This document shows, piece by piece, positions 41,378-48,396 of a DNA stretch of 64,000 nucleotides (positions are counted from its first letter, which is position 1; each line of letters opens with the position of its first letter). Location: NCBI RefSeq assembly GCF_002086735.1, contig NZ_MVIJ01000027.1, positions 16,539 through 80,538 on the forward strand, written 5' to 3'. A model generated the notes under the pieces. That model worked only from the letters and a program-made list of their open reading frames with translations, did no database searches and was not told the DNA's origin. Both the position numbers and the translations under genes were made by a program. This stretch comes from Mycobacterium scrofulaceum (GTDB taxonomy: Bacteria; Actinomycetota; Actinomycetes; Mycobacteriales; Mycobacteriaceae).

Positions 41378-42742
41378 CTACGCGCCCAGCATGGCCTGGC
41401 CGCAGACGCGGATGACGTTGCCCGTCACCGCGTTTGACGCCGGGCTGGCGAAGTAGGCGATGGTCTCCGCGACGTCGACGGGTTGGCCGCCCTGCAGCAG
41501 CGAGTTCATCCGGCGGCCGACCTCGCGGGTGGCCAACGGGATCGCGGCCGTCATCTGGGTTTCGATGAAGCCCGGCGCGACGGCGTTGATCGTGATGCCC
41601 TTGCCGTACAGCTCCGGGGCCAGCGCCTGGGTGAGGCCGATCATGCCGGCCTTGGTGGTGGCGTAGTTGGTCTGTCCCCGGTTGCCCGCGATGCCGGCCA
41701 TCGAGGACAGCCCGATCACCCGGCCGCCCTCGCCGATGGTGCCGTTGCCCACCAGCCCCTCGGTAAGGCGAAGGGGGGCAAGGAGATTGACGGCCAGCAC
41801 GGCGTCCCAGCGGGCGTCGTCCATGTTGGCCAGCAGCTTGTCGCGGGTGATGCCCGCGTTGTTCACCAGCACGTCGGCGTGGCCGCCGTGGTGTTCGCGC
41901 AGGTGCTCGGTGATCTTGTCGACGGCGTCGTCCGCGGTGACGTCGAGCCACAACGCGGTGCCCCCGACCCGGCTGGCCGTCTCGGCCAGCGACTCGGCGG
42001 CCGACTCGACGTCGATCGCGACGACGCGGGCGCCGTCGCGGGCGAACACCTCCGCGATCGTGGCACCGATCCCGCGGGCCGCGCCGGTCACGATCGCGAC
42101 CTTGCCATCCAGCGGCCGGTCCCAGTCGGCCGGCGGCGTGGAGTCGGCCTCACCGACGTAGAACACCTGGCCGTCGACGTAGGCGGACTTCGCCGACAAG
42201 ATGAACCGCATGGTCGATTCCAGGCCCGTCGCGGCGGGTTTGGCGTCGGGTGACAGGTACACCAGCGCCACCGTGCCGCCGTTGCGGAGCTCCTTGCCCA
42301 GCGAGCGGGTGAATCCCTCCAGCGCGCGCTGGGCGATCCGCTCGTGCGTGCCGGCGGCCGCGTCGGGCGTGGTGCCCACCACCGCGACGCGCGCCGAGTG
42401 TCCCAGGTTGCGCAGCAGCGGGGTGAAGAACTCGTACAAGCCCCGCAGCCCCTCCGGCGTCGTGATGCCGGTGGCGTCGAAGACCAGGCCGCCGAACTGG
42501 TCGGCCCAGCGGCCGCCCAGGTTGTTGCCCACCAGGTCGTAGTCCTTGGCCAGCGCTGCGCGCAGCGGCTCGACGACGCGCCCCTCGCCTCCGATCAGCA
42601 GGGACCCGGCCAGCGGCGGGTCGCCGGGCCGGTAGCGGCGCAACGTCTCGGGTTGCGGGACACCGAGCTGCTTGGCGAGAAACGATCCAGGACCGGAATT
42701 GACAATCTGGGAGAACAGATCGGACGAGACCTTGGGAGCCAC
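41378..42742 (-). CDS. fabG4: high-molecular-weight 3-oxoacyl thioester reductase FabG4
   Basis: A 454-residue protein, the same length as M. tuberculosis FabG4 (Rv0242c). The N-terminal 200 residues form the flavodoxin-like domain special to HMwFabG. The C-terminal short-chain dehydrogenase has the NAD-binding TGAARGIGA near 220 and the catalytic Ser, Tyr and Lys in SSMAGIAGNRGQTNYATTKAG (read as SSMAG and NYATTK, about 347-362). It reduces 3-oxoacyl-CoA using NADH. It is in one operon with htdX and divergent from fadA2, with a palindromic operator between. Confidence 0.92.
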   Translation of the reverse strand: MAPKVSSDLFSQIVNSGPGSFLAKQLGVPQPETLRRYRPGDPPLAGSLLIGGEGRVVEPLRAALAKDYDLVGNNLGGRWADQFGGLVFDATGITTPEGLRGLYEFFTPLLRNLGHSARVAVVGTTPDAAAGTHERIAQRALEGFTRSLGKELRNGGTVALVYLSPDAKPAATGLESTMRFILSAKSAYVDGQVFYVGEADSTPPADWDRPLDGKVAIVTGAARGIGATIAEVFARDGARVVAIDVESAAESLAETASRVGGTALWLDVTADDAVDKITEHLREHHGGHADVLVNNAGITRDKLLANMDDARWDAVLAVNLLAPLRLTEGLVGNGTIGEGGRVIGLSSMAGIAGNRGQTNYATTKAGMIGLTQALAPELYGKGITINAVAPGFIETQMTAAIPLATREVGRRMNSLLQGGQPVDVAETIAYFASPASNAVTGNVIRVCGQAMLGA

Positions 42743-42808
42743 CGGAGCTACCTTCCATGTGCTTTCTCAGTCGGGGTGTGCCTACAGCACAACCGTATCG
42801 GGGACGAA

Positions 42809-42839
42809 CTTACTTCAGAGTAAGAACAGTGGGTAGTAT
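42809..42839 (+). promoter_or_regulatory. operator and promoter between fabG4 and fadA2
   Basis: CTTACTTCAGAGTAAG (42809-42824) is a perfect palindrome of 6-bp arms around a 4-bp centre. TAGTAT (42834-42839) is a good -10 for fadA2, with TTACTT 18 bp before it as a weak -35 inside the palindrome, so binding would block the promoter. Its central place also suits control of the divergent fabG4-htdX operon. Confidence 0.65.
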
Positions 42840-42893
42840 GGCCCCAGACGGGCGATCCGGAAACCAATAGACGGCAGATACACGGAGAAGACA

Positions 42894-44234
42894 GTGGCCC
42901 CTGCAAGTTCTGAGGCAAGCAACCAGCGCGGCGCGCAGCGGCGGCGAGTGGCCGTGCTGGGCGGTAACCGCATCCCGTTCGCCCGGTCAGACGGCGCCTA
43001 TGCCGAGGCGTCCAACCAGGACATGTTCACCGCCGCCCTGGGCGGGCTGGTGGACCGATTCGGCCTGGCCGGCGAGCGGCTGGGCGTGGTGGTCGGCGGC
43101 GCGGTGCTCAAGCACAGCCGCGACTTCAACCTGACGCGTGAGTGCGTGCTGGGCTCCGAGCTGTCGTCGTACACGCCGGCGTTCGACCTGCAACAGGCGT
43201 GCGGCACCGGCCTGCAGGCGGCCATCGCCGCGGCCGACGGCATCGCGTCCGGGCGCTACGAGGTGGCCGCGGCCGGCGGGGTGGACACCACCTCCGACCC
43301 GCCGATCGGCCTGGGCGACAACCTGCGCCGGACCCTGCTCAAGCTGCGCCGGTCCAAATCCAACGTGCAGCGGCTGCGGCTGGTGGGCACGCTGCCCGCG
43401 ACCCTGGGCATCGAGATCCCGGTCAACAGCGAGCCGCGCACGGGGCTGTCCATGGGCGAGCACCAGGCGATCACCGCCAAGGAGATGGGCATCAAACGCG
43501 TCGACCAGGACGAGCTGGCCGCCGCGAGCCACCGCAACATGGCCGCCGCCTACGACCGCGGCTTCTTCGACGACCTGGTCACGCCGTTCCTCGGGCTCTA
43601 CCGCGACGACAACCTGCGCCCGGACTCGTCGGCGGAGAAGCTGGCCAAGCTCAAGCCGGTGTTCGGTGTGAAGTCCGGGGACGCGACGATGACGGCCGGC
43701 AATTCGACGCCGCTGACCGACGGGGCGTCGGTTGCGCTGCTGGCCGGTGAGGAGTGGGCGGCCGCCCACTCGCTGACGCCGCTGGCCTTCCTGGTGGACT
43801 CGGAAACCGCCGCCGTCGACTACGTCAACGGCCGCGACGGCCTGCTGATGGCGCCCACCTATGCGGTGCCGCGGCTGCTGGCCCGCAACGGCCTGAGCCT
43901 GCAAGATTTTGATTTCTACGAGATCCACGAGGCGTTCGCCTCGGTGGTGCTGGCGCACCTGCAGGCGTGGGAGTCGGAGGAATACTGCAAGGAGCGGCTG
44001 GGCCTGGACGCCGCGCTGGGGTCGATCGACCGGTCCAAGCTGAACGTCAACGGCTCTTCGCTGGCCGCGGGCCACCCCTTCGCCGCTACCGGCGGACGGA
44101 TTTTGGCCCAGGCGGCCAAGCAGCTCGCCCAGAAGAAGGCCGAGGGCAAGGGTGGCGCAGGCAGGCCGCTGCGCGCCCTGGTGTCCATCTGCGCCGCCGG
44201 TGGGCAAGGCGTGGCCGCGATCCTGGAGGCCTGA
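42894..44234 (+). CDS. fadA2: acetyl-CoA acyltransferase (thiolase) FadA2
   Basis: A 446-residue thiolase matching Rv0243. The acyl-enzyme Cys103 is in LQQACGTGLQ, the catalytic His is in YEIHEAFASV near residue 343, and the second Cys in SICAAGGQG near 437, so all catalytic positions are present. It cleaves 3-oxoacyl-CoA to acetyl-CoA and a shortened acyl-CoA, or runs in reverse. The GTG at 42894 follows GGAGAAG. It is divergent from fabG4-htdX, and the palindrome between them suggests common control. Two hairpin terminators follow it. Confidence 0.92.
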   Translation: MAPASSEASNQRGAQRRRVAVLGGNRIPFARSDGAYAEASNQDMFTAALGGLVDRFGLAGERLGVVVGGAVLKHSRDFNLTRECVLGSELSSYTPAFDLQQACGTGLQAAIAAADGIASGRYEVAAAGGVDTTSDPPIGLGDNLRRTLLKLRRSKSNVQRLRLVGTLPATLGIEIPVNSEPRTGLSMGEHQAITAKEMGIKRVDQDELAAASHRNMAAAYDRGFFDDLVTPFLGLYRDDNLRPDSSAEKLAKLKPVFGVKSGDATMTAGNSTPLTDGASVALLAGEEWAAAHSLTPLAFLVDSETAAVDYVNGRDGLLMAPTYAVPRLLARNGLSLQDFDFYEIHEAFASVVLAHLQAWESEEYCKERLGLDAALGSIDRSKLNVNGSSLAAGHPFAATGGRILAQAAKQLAQKKAEGKGGAGRPLRALVSICAAGGQGVAAILEA

Positions 44235-44405
44235 TCGCGCGCGGGGTCGGACCCGTCTCATGACATCGGTCACAGCGGGTTAGCAATCCGGGCTGGCGGG
44301 TATCCGAATGCCCGGATGGCCCCGTGTTGTGGTCTGACCCCCCGACCCCGACGGCAATACGGGGCATCCCCGAAACGACCGCCGGTCAGCGCGGACGGGC
44401 GTACG

Positions 44406-44450
44406 AAAAGGGCCGCCGCTGGAGTGAGGGGATCCAGCGGCGGCCTTTTT
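44406..44450. terminator. intrinsic terminator after fadA2 (bidirectional)
   Basis: GGCCGCCGCTGGA (44411-44423) pairs fully with TCCAGCGGCGGCC (44433-44445) around a 9-base loop and is followed by TTTTT; AAAA precedes the stem, so it can work both ways. The upstream part of the 321-bp region between the convergent fadA2 and fadE5 shows no gene. Confidence 0.85.
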
Positions 44451-44510
44451 GGTCCGCGGTGCCGTAAGTACATCTGCGCGTGAAGTCCAGAGACACGTGA
44501 GTACCGAAAC

Positions 44511-44544
44511 AAAAGCCCCGCTCCTTTGCGGAAGCGGGGCTTTT
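44511..44544. terminator. intrinsic terminator after fadE5 (bidirectional)
   Basis: AAAAGCCCCGCT (44511-44522) and AGCGGGGCTTTT (44533-44544) are exact complements around a 10-base loop, 11 bases from the minus-strand fadE5 stop. The A and T runs at the ends give a U-tract in either direction. Confidence 0.85.
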
Positions 44545-44555
44545 GCTTTTGCCGG

Positions 44556-46391
44556 TCAGAAGGCGGCTTCGTCGAGTTCCATGATGTCGTTGTCCAGCGT
44601 CTCGATCACCTCGCGGGTGCTCGCCAGCAGCGGCAGGAAGTTCTTCGCGAAGAACGAGGCCACCGCGAGCTTGCCCTCGTAGAAGGACCGCTCCTCGCCG
44701 CTGGCGCCGGCGTCCAGCGCCTGCACGGCGACCGCGGCCTGCTGCTGAAGCAACCAACCGATGACCAGGTCGCCGACGCTCATCAGGAAGCGCACCGATC
44801 CCAGGCCCACCTTGTAGAGGCTGGTCACGTCCTCCTGCGCGGCCATCAGGTAGCCGGTCAGCGTGGCCGCCATCGCCTGGACGTCGGCCAGGGCCTTCGC
44901 CAGCAGCTCGCGCTCGGACTTCAGCCGGCCGTTGCCGGACTCGCTGTCCACGAACTTCTGGATCTCGCCCGACACGTGGGCCAGCGCCACACCCTTGTCG
45001 CGGATGATCTTCCGGAAGAAGAAGTCCTGCGCCTGGATGGCCGTGGTCCCCTCGTAGAGGGAGTCGATCTTGGCGTCCCGGATGTACTGCTCGATCGGGT
45101 AGTCCTGCAGGAAGCCGGACCCACCGAAGGTCTGCAGGCTCTCGGTGAGCTTGGCGTAGGCCTGCTCCGAGCCGACGCCCTTGACCACCGGCAGCATCAG
45201 GTCGTTGACCTTGACGGCCAGCTCGGCGTCCACGCCGTGCACCGCCTCGGCGACCGCGGCGTCCTGGTAGGTCGCGGTGTAGAGGTACAGCGCACGCAGA
45301 CCCTCGGCGTAGGCCTTCTGGGTCATCAGCGAGCGGCGCACGTCGGGGTGGTGCGTGATGGTCACCCGCGGCGCGGTCTTGTCGGTCATCTGGGTCATGT
45401 CGGCGCCCTGCACGCGGGACTTCGCGTACTCCAGCGCGTTCAGGTAGCCGGTCGACAGCGTGGCGATGGCCTTGGTGCCGACCATCATGCGCGCCTGCTC
45501 GATGACCTCGAACATCTGCGCGATGCCGTTGTGCACCTCGCCGACCAGCCAGCCCTTGGCCGGCACGTCGTGCTGGCCGAAGGACAGCTCACAGGTGGCC
45601 GAAACCTTCAGGCCCATCTTGTGCTCGACGTTGGTGACGAAGACACCGTTGCGCTCGCCCAGTTCACCCGTCTCGAAGTCGAACAGGAACTTGGGCACGA
45701 AGAACAGCGACAGCCCCTTGGTGCCCGGGCCGGCGCCCTCGGGCCGCGCCAGCACCAAGTGGAAGATGTTCTCGAACAGGTCGCCGGAGTCGGCCGAGGT
45801 GATGAAGCGCTTGACGCCCTCGATGTGCCAGGAACCGTCGTCCTGTTTGATCGCCTTGGTCCGGCCGGCGCCGACGTCGGAACCGGCGTCCGGCTCGGTC
45901 AGCACCATGGTGGAGCCCCAGCCGCGCTCGGCGCAGATCACGGCCCACTTCTTCTGCTCCTCGGTACCGAGGTGGTAGAGGATGTTGGCGAAACCGGCGC
46001 CACCGCCGTACATCCACACGGCCGGGTTGGCGCCCAGCAAGTGCTCGTGCAGCGCCCATACCAGGGCCCGCGGCATCGGCATGCCGCCGAGGACCTCGTC
46101 GATGCCGACCTTGTCCCAGCCGGCCTCGGTGACGGCGCGGACGGACTTCTTGAACGACTCCGGCAGCGTCACCGAGTGGGTCTTCGGGTCGAAGACCGGC
46201 GGATTGCGGTCGCCCTCGACGAACGACTCGGCGATCGGCCCCTCGGCCAGCCGGCTGATCTCTGACAACATTTCGCGCGCGGTGTCGACGTCCAGATCGC
46301 TGTAGTCGCCGGCGCCGAAAGCCTTCTCAACGCCCAAGACCTCGAACAGGTTGAACACCTGGTCACGGACGTTGCTCTTGTAGTGGCTCAC
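44556..46391 (-). CDS. fadE5: acyl-CoA dehydrogenase FadE5
   Basis: A 611-residue acyl-CoA dehydrogenase, the length of M. tuberculosis FadE5 (Rv0244c). The GTG at 46391 has GAGGAGG seven bases upstream and gives MSHYKSNVRDQVFNL. MVLTEPDAGSDVGAGRT near 160 is the flavin-site loop, QTFGGSGFLQDYPIEQYIRDAKIDSLYEGTT near 435 (read in parts) carries the C-terminal ACAD signature and the likely catalytic Glu region, and a C-terminal helical extension is present. It oxidises long-chain acyl-CoA to 2-enoyl-CoA with FAD. A TTACC-N4-AGTAA palindrome lies about 55 bp upstream, the same motif as at fadA2/fabG4. Confidence 0.92.
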   Translation of the reverse strand: MSHYKSNVRDQVFNLFEVLGVEKAFGAGDYSDLDVDTAREMLSEISRLAEGPIAESFVEGDRNPPVFDPKTHSVTLPESFKKSVRAVTEAGWDKVGIDEVLGGMPMPRALVWALHEHLLGANPAVWMYGGGAGFANILYHLGTEEQKKWAVICAERGWGSTMVLTEPDAGSDVGAGRTKAIKQDDGSWHIEGVKRFITSADSGDLFENIFHLVLARPEGAGPGTKGLSLFFVPKFLFDFETGELGERNGVFVTNVEHKMGLKVSATCELSFGQHDVPAKGWLVGEVHNGIAQMFEVIEQARMMVGTKAIATLSTGYLNALEYAKSRVQGADMTQMTDKTAPRVTITHHPDVRRSLMTQKAYAEGLRALYLYTATYQDAAVAEAVHGVDAELAVKVNDLMLPVVKGVGSEQAYAKLTESLQTFGGSGFLQDYPIEQYIRDAKIDSLYEGTTAIQAQDFFFRKIIRDKGVALAHVSGEIQKFVDSESGNGRLKSERELLAKALADVQAMAATLTGYLMAAQEDVTSLYKVGLGSVRFLMSVGDLVIGWLLQQQAAVAVQALDAGASGEERSFYEGKLAVASFFAKNFLPLLASTREVIETLDNDIMELDEAAF

Positions 46392-46442
46392 TACGGTTCC
46401 TCCTCGTTGAGAATGCCACTTGTGGTTGGGTACTACTTCTAA

Positions 46443-46458
46443 GTTACCCACCAGTAAC
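46443..46458 (-). promoter_or_regulatory. TTACT-N4-AGTAA-type operator before fadE5
   Basis: On the plus strand GTTACCCACCAGTAAC, on the minus strand GTTACTGGTGGGTAAC: 6-bp arms with a single mismatch around a 4-bp centre, 52 bp before the fadE5 start. It matches the sites before the TetR gene at 38.5 kb and between fabG4 and fadA2. Confidence 0.6.
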
Positions 46459-46527
46459 ACCGTTAAAATATCGCTCTCGGACAGTTCAACGCAAGTCAAT
46501 GTGAGCTAGATTTCATCATCTAATTAA

Positions 46528-46539
46528 CCAACCGGTTGG
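46528..46539. promoter_or_regulatory. palindrome CCAACCGGTTGG
   Basis: A perfect 12-bp palindrome about 137 bp before fadE5 and upstream of the decayed oxygenase gene. It resembles a TetR-type operator. The 535-bp region 46392-46926 also holds the fadE5 operator and a pseudogene. Confidence 0.4.
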
Positions 46540-46601
46540 GCAGCGCACGCGACGCTTCTGAGCTGCGGCGATAATGAAGCGGAAGTTAAACTGTGGGATG
46601 C

Positions 46602-46770
46602 GTCACCACCCTGCCCGTGGTGGATCCGCGCACGTCGGCGGCCCAATTGCGGCGAGGGTTGCGCGCGGGCCGCGCACGGGATGGGCTTCTTCTGCCTGAC
46701 CGGCCACGGCGCCCCCGCGGAGCTCTCCCGCAGGACGCTGGAGGCGTGCCCGAAGAACCACGCGGCGGGT
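46602..46770 (+). pseudogene. remnant of an isopenicillin N synthase-like 2OG-Fe(II) oxygenase
   Basis: One frame reads VTTLPVVDPRTSAAQLRRGL (from 46602), and after a +1 shift the next frame reads MGFFCLTGHGAPAELSRRTL then EAC (from 46681). Together they match the N-terminal DIOX_N region of isopenicillin N synthase-like non-haem iron oxygenases, where xGFFxxTGHGxP is the hallmark. After that the similarity is lost, and no HxD...H iron site follows. So only about 55 residues of a roughly 300-residue gene remain, with a frameshift. The boundary of the remnant is approximate. Confidence 0.6.
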
Positions 46771-46926
46771 GACCGACCCGACGGTCCGATCCTTTCCGCC
46801 TACGGTCGCAACGCCGGGAAGAGCAGGTTGCGCGCGCACCCGGATGTGGCTTCGGCGCACGGATATTCGGCAGGTAGGGTCGGGGACGAGAATCCCGTTC
46901 TCGGCTCAAGGGGCGAATGAATTCCG

Positions 46927-47415
46927 GTGAACTCGAACAAGAACCTGACACCGTCCACACTTCGTGAGGCCTTCGGCCATTTCCCTTCGGGGGTGGTGGC
47001 CATCGCCGCCGAGGTAGAGGGGACCCGGGAGGGGCTGGCGGCCAGCACCTTCGTCCCCGTCTCCCTGGATCCGCCGCTCGTGTCGTTCTGCGTGCAGAAC
47101 ACGTCGACGACGTGGCCCAAACTGAAGGATCTGCCCATGCTGGGCATCAGCGTGCTCGGCGAGGCGCACGACGAGGCGGCGCGGACCCTGGCCGCCAAGA
47201 CCGGGGACCGGTTCGCCGGGCTTCAGACGGAGTCCCGGGACAGCGGCGCCGTCTTCATCAAGGGCACCGCCCTGTGGCTGGAAAGCGCGATCGAGCAGCT
47301 TATCCCGGCGGGGGACCACACCATCGTGGTGCTGCGGGTCAACGAGGTGACGGTGGACGCCGACGTCGCGCCGATCGTGTTTCACCGCAGCGTGTTCCGG
47401 CGCCTGGGCGTCTGA
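46927..47415 (+). CDS. flavin reductase-like protein (Rv0245 type)
   Basis: A 162-residue protein of the flavin reductase-like, FMN-binding split-barrel family, matching Rv0245 in length. FGHFPSGVVAIAAEVEGTREGLAASTFVPVSLDPPLVSFC (read in parts, about 16-55) is the flavin-binding beta-barrel pattern, and HTIVVLRVNEV near 135 is the usual C-terminal strand. It reduces FMN or FAD with NAD(P)H to supply a partner monooxygenase or acts alone. No oxygenase partner is intact next to it, although an oxygenase remnant lies just upstream. The GTG start has only a weak ribosome site. Confidence 0.85.
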   Translation: MNSNKNLTPSTLREAFGHFPSGVVAIAAEVEGTREGLAASTFVPVSLDPPLVSFCVQNTSTTWPKLKDLPMLGISVLGEAHDEAARTLAAKTGDRFAGLQTESRDSGAVFIKGTALWLESAIEQLIPAGDHTIVVLRVNEVTVDADVAPIVFHRSVFRRLGV

Positions 47416-47421
47416 ACGCGA

Positions 47422-47577
47422 TCAGGGCCGGCGGCTGAGTTCCGCCCGGAAGCCCGCTATCCGCTGTTCGAGCTCGGCCGCATCGTCGTGGCGGCCTTCC
47501 TTGCGCGCAAGGTCGGCGCGGACGGACAACTCCCGGATCGCCGTTCGAATTTCGTTGATGCTGGTGGTTTCTCGCAT
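47422..47577 (-). CDS. 51-residue helical microprotein
   Basis: A short gene, starting MRETTSINEIRTAIRELSVR and ending RAELSRRP. The sequence is almost wholly charged and helix-forming, with an ELEQRIAGFRAEL heptad-like stretch, so a small coiled coil or helical hairpin is likely. A weak GGGA precedes the ATG. It lies between the flavin reductase and sdhB genes, downstream of the Sdh1 operon on the same strand with a 72-bp gap. No family is recognised; coding status rests on composition and reading frame. Confidence 0.5.
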   Translation of the reverse strand: MRETTSINEIRTAIRELSVRADLARKEGRHDDAAELEQRIAGFRAELSRRP

Positions 47578-47649
47578 ATTTCCCACGCTGCCTTTCGGAG
47601 TTTGGGTTGATATGCGGGTACCCGGCGCACCGGGAGGGCTAACGCTAGG

Positions 47650-48396
47650 TCAGCGCCGGAACAGCTTGTTGCCCAGCCACACCACCGGGTCGTACTTGCG
47701 GTCGGCGACCCGCTCTTTCATCGGGATCAGCGCGTTGTCGGTGATCTTGATGTTTTCGGGGCAGACCTCGGTGCAGCACTTGGTGATGTTGCAGTAGCCC
47801 AGGCCGTGTTGTTCCTGCGCCTGGTCGCGCCGGTCCATCGTGTCCAGGGGGTGCATCTCGAGTTCGGCGATCCGCATCAGGAAGCGCGGCCCGGCGAACG
47901 CCTTCTTGTTCTCCTCGTGGTCGCGGACCACGTGGCACACGTTCTGGCACAGGAAGCACTCGATGCACTTACGGAATTCCTGCGAGCGCTGCACGTCCTC
48001 CTGAGCCATCCGGTACTCCCCGGGCTGCAGGTCCTTGGGCGGGGCGAAGGCGGGGATCTCGCGGGCCTTCTCGTAGTTGAAGGACACGTCGGTGACCAGG
48101 TCGCGGATCACCGGGAAGGTCCGCAGCGGCGTCACCGTCACCACTTCGTCCTCGGCGAAGGTGGACATCCGGGTCATGCACAGCAACCGCGGCACCCCGT
48201 TGATCTCCGCGGAACAGGAGCCGCACTTGCCGGCCTTGCAGTTCCACCGCACCGCGAGGTCGGGCGTCTGGGTCTGCTGCAGGCGATGGATGATGTCGAG
48301 CACCACCTCGCCCTCGTTGACCTCCACCGTGAAGTCCTGCAGCGCGCCGTCGGCATCGTCGCCGCGCCACACGCGCATGCTCGCGTTGTAGGTCAT
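47650..48396 (-). CDS. succinate dehydrogenase iron-sulfur subunit (Sdh1 B)
   Basis: A 248-residue SdhB-type protein matching Rv0247c. The [2Fe-2S] ligands are Cys53, Cys58, Cys61 and Cys73 (NCKAGKCGSCSAEI and LLCMT). The second domain has CIECFLCQNVC near 158 and CNITKCCTEVCPENI near 205 for the [4Fe-4S] and [3Fe-4S] clusters. It passes electrons from the flavoprotein to menaquinone at the membrane. Its start overlaps the stop of the flavoprotein gene (ATGA). Confidence 0.93.
   Translation of the reverse strand: MTYNASMRVWRGDDADGALQDFTVEVNEGEVVLDIIHRLQQTQTPDLAVRWNCKAGKCGSCSAEINGVPRLLCMTRMSTFAEDEVVTVTPLRTFPVIRDLVTDVSFNYEKAREIPAFAPPKDLQPGEYRMAQEDVQRSQEFRKCIECFLCQNVCHVVRDHEENKKAFAGPRFLMRIAELEMHPLDTMDRRDQAQEQHGLGYCNITKCCTEVCPENIKITDNALIPMKERVADRKYDPVVWLGNKLFRR

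Noticed and set aside
44526..46265. Open frame of 579 codons opposite fadE5
   Set aside because: Antisense shadow; it also crosses the intrinsic terminator of fadE5.
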